Source: an uncultured Bacillaceae bacterium
Lineage (GTDB): Bacteria > Bacillota > Bacilli > Bacillales > Cytobacillaceae
Assembly (NCBI GenBank): GCA_937995745.1
Contig: CALKIU010000123.1
Coordinates: forward strand, 1-6,397
Direction: 5' to 3'
Length of the DNA: 6,397 nt
Position numbers and translations under genes: made by a program. Position 1 is the first letter of the stretch, and every line of letters begins with the position of its first letter. Under the pieces are notes generated by a model, which saw only the letters and a list, made by a program, of their open reading frames with translations, ran no database searches and had not been told where the DNA came from. Shown here piece by piece: positions 5,549 through 6,397 of this stretch.

Positions 5549-5779
5549 GCTAAAATATGCCAACGAATCATGCAAGCAATGGTGGGTCGGGGGAAAGTTT
5601 TAAGTCCCCGGCAGCAAAGACTATTTCAGAATAATTTTAAGACAAGTGTTAAATTCCGTATTTTGTCAAAACATCCTGCATAATTACAGGTGTTGTTATG
5701 AGATAATAGGAATTGGGACAGGAGCGATTGGAGTCCGTCTGTTTTGAAATGCGGTCTTTTTAGTCTTTTTATTTGAGGA
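5549..5779. other. Intergenic stretch before the DsrE gene
   Basis: No gene is supported on either strand. An imperfect hairpin lies at about 5586-5611 (GGGGGA with TCCCCGG around AAGTTTTAAG), and a GGGACAGGA near 5715 may be a worn REP-like fragment. I found no promoter with good boxes and spacing for the DsrE gene, though it must lie here or within the repeats. Confidence 0.5.
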
Positions 5780-5868
5780 TTTAGAAAATGGAACAAGGAA
5801 CCCGTCCCCCAGTCCCATCTTATTATGAAATTTAGAAAATGGAACAAGGAACCTGTCCCCCAGTTCCA
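5780..5868 (+). repeat. 51-bp tandem pair of REP-like elements D and E
   Basis: The 38-base unit at 5780-5817 recurs at 5831-5868 with 36 of 38 bases identical. Both start TTTAGAAAATGGAAC and contain AAGGAACCYGTCCCCCAG, where Y is C in the first copy and T in the second. In the second copy the outer arms TGGAAC (5840-5845) and GTTCCA (5863-5868) are perfect inverted repeats. In the first they are TGGAAC and GTCCCA, one mismatch. The two differences are both C/T transitions, one of which restores arm pairing. The second copy ends at the first A of the DsrE ribosome binding site, so both repeats probably lie in the DsrE leader or promoter. Confidence 0.8.
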
Positions 5869-5875
5869 AAGGAGG
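5868..5875 (+). promoter_or_regulatory. Ribosome binding site of the DsrE gene
   Basis: AAAGGAGG stands eight bases before the ATG at 5884 and decides that start over the in-frame ATG at 5839, which lies within the REP-like repeat. Its first A is also the last base of the 3' arm of REP-like element E. Confidence 0.9.
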
Positions 5876-5883
5876 AAAACGTT

Positions 5884-6246
5884 ATGGCGGAAAAATTTTT
5901 GGTAAGTATTACTCATGGGAAAAATGATTTGAATAAGGCGACTGCCGGGTTTAAAGTTGCCAATGCGGCTCTGGCGTCCGGCAGGGTAACGGCTGTACTG
6001 CTAAATATTGAAGGGGCTTACCTCGGTTCAAAAAACTTTGCAGATGATCTTCAGGAGGAAGGTTTTGCTCCGCTGGTAGAACAGATGGACCAATTTCTTG
6101 AAGATGGAGGGATTATTTGGGTTAGCCGCTCTTGTTTCGAAAAATGCAATTTGAGTAAAGAGGATTTAATTGACGGCGCTTCTATTGTTGGTGAAGAGAG
6201 AATCGTTGAATTTTTGAGTCAAAGCGCCGCTTCTATTACATTTTAA
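5884..6246 (+). CDS. DsrE-family protein
   Basis: This encodes a 120-residue soluble protein with the compact alpha/beta plan of the DsrE/DsrF/TusD-like fold. It shows an N-terminal strand FLVSITHGKNDLNKA (5-19) carrying the I-T-H-G-K-N-D motif, the strand VTAVLLNIEGAYLG (35-48), a helix FAPLVEQMDQFLEDGG (61-76), the strand IIWVSRSCFEKCNL (77-90) and E-D-L-I-D-G-A-S-I-V-G (93-103). Cys84 and Cys88 lie after the fourth strand, where sulfur-carrying members have their active Cys. Known relatives move sulfur in dissimilatory sulfur metabolism or tRNA thiolation. Firmicutes single-gene versions are mostly uncharacterised, so the sulfur role here is inference. No other sulfur-relay gene is visible. 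It is monocistronic: repeats precede it and a strong terminator follows at 6292. Confidence 0.88.
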   Translation: MAEKFLVSITHGKNDLNKATAGFKVANAALASGRVTAVLLNIEGAYLGSKNFADDLQEEGFAPLVEQMDQFLEDGGIIWVSRSCFEKCNLSKEDLIDGASIVGEERIVEFLSQSAASITF

Positions 6247-6291
6247 TTTGCCGGATCGTTTTTGTTGAATCGCCGGGCGGTAATAATATCG

Positions 6292-6343
6292 GGAAATGGC
6301 CAAATCCGGATAGGTGTTTGAAGCCATTTCCTTTTTTATTTTT
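6292..6343 (+). terminator. Rho-independent terminator after DsrE gene
   Basis: GGAAATGGC (6292-6300) pairs perfectly with GCCATTTCC (6323-6331). The stem extends with CAAA (6301-6304) against TTTG (6317-6320) across an AA bulge. A T-rich tail (6332-6343) follows. It starts 45 bases past the stop codon. Confidence 0.9.
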
Positions 6344-6397
6344 GGCTGTGTTAAAGTTTAGTGTTGATTTTTAGTCAAAAAATAAGGAAACCGTAAT

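Noticed and set aside
5780..5868. Two-unit CRISPR-like array
   Set aside because: Only two units, a 13-base spacer, hairpin cores shared with isolated copies elsewhere, and no cas gene.
5626..5916. 96-residue minus-strand open frame with an internal repeat WGTGSLFHFLN
   Set aside because: The protein repeat is just the translation of the 51-bp tandem REP-like pair, and the frame runs over the DsrE start.

Overview
The window looks like a piece of a Firmicutes (Bacillaceae-type) chromosome. Strong AGGAGG-type ribosome binding sites, TTG and GTG starts, a Bacillus-style lipoprotein signal, U-tailed terminators and an IS4-family transposase of the kind common in Bacillus relatives all point there. 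The genus is inference; I did not identify a species. This is a low-density, decaying accessory region: only four genes appear intact, and several others are broken.

Layout. At 53-650 (minus strand) two small tandem DUF4190-type membrane protein genes form a likely operon, with a REP-like hairpin just past its end. From 651 to about 2349 there is no intact gene. This stretch holds a possible gene remnant near 1066-1233 (+), a strong bidirectional terminator at 1390-1436, a decayed membrane-protein gene at 1478-1880 (-), a weak remnant at 2016-2186 (+), and a second REP-like hairpin at 2181-2207. At 2350-3443 (+) lies a lipoprotein gene broken by a one-base frameshift. At 3461-3730 a G/T-rich, A-poor semi-repetitive segment separates it from an intact SRPBCC-fold protein gene (3851-4315, +). 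At 4367-5530 sits a complete but dead IS4-family element, with 27-bp inverted ends, a degraded transposase (4484-5486, -), and imperfect target duplications. It interrupts a REP-like repeat. At 5780-5868 two REP-like repeats in a 51-bp tandem arrangement run directly into the ribosome binding site of an intact DsrE-family gene (5884-6246, +), which ends at a clear terminator.

Functional links. The two DUF4190 proteins probably act together at the membrane. The other intact genes (SRPBCC, DsrE) show no shared pathway. The unifying theme is the spread of one GGGAC...GTCCC hairpin family (five copies including the IS-split one) through intergenic DNA, plus gene decay. I see no CRISPR array, tRNA, rRNA or recognisable defence system. 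The most unusual items are the IS inside a REP-like target, the duplicated REP at the DsrE ribosome binding site, and the A-poor segment at 3461-3730.
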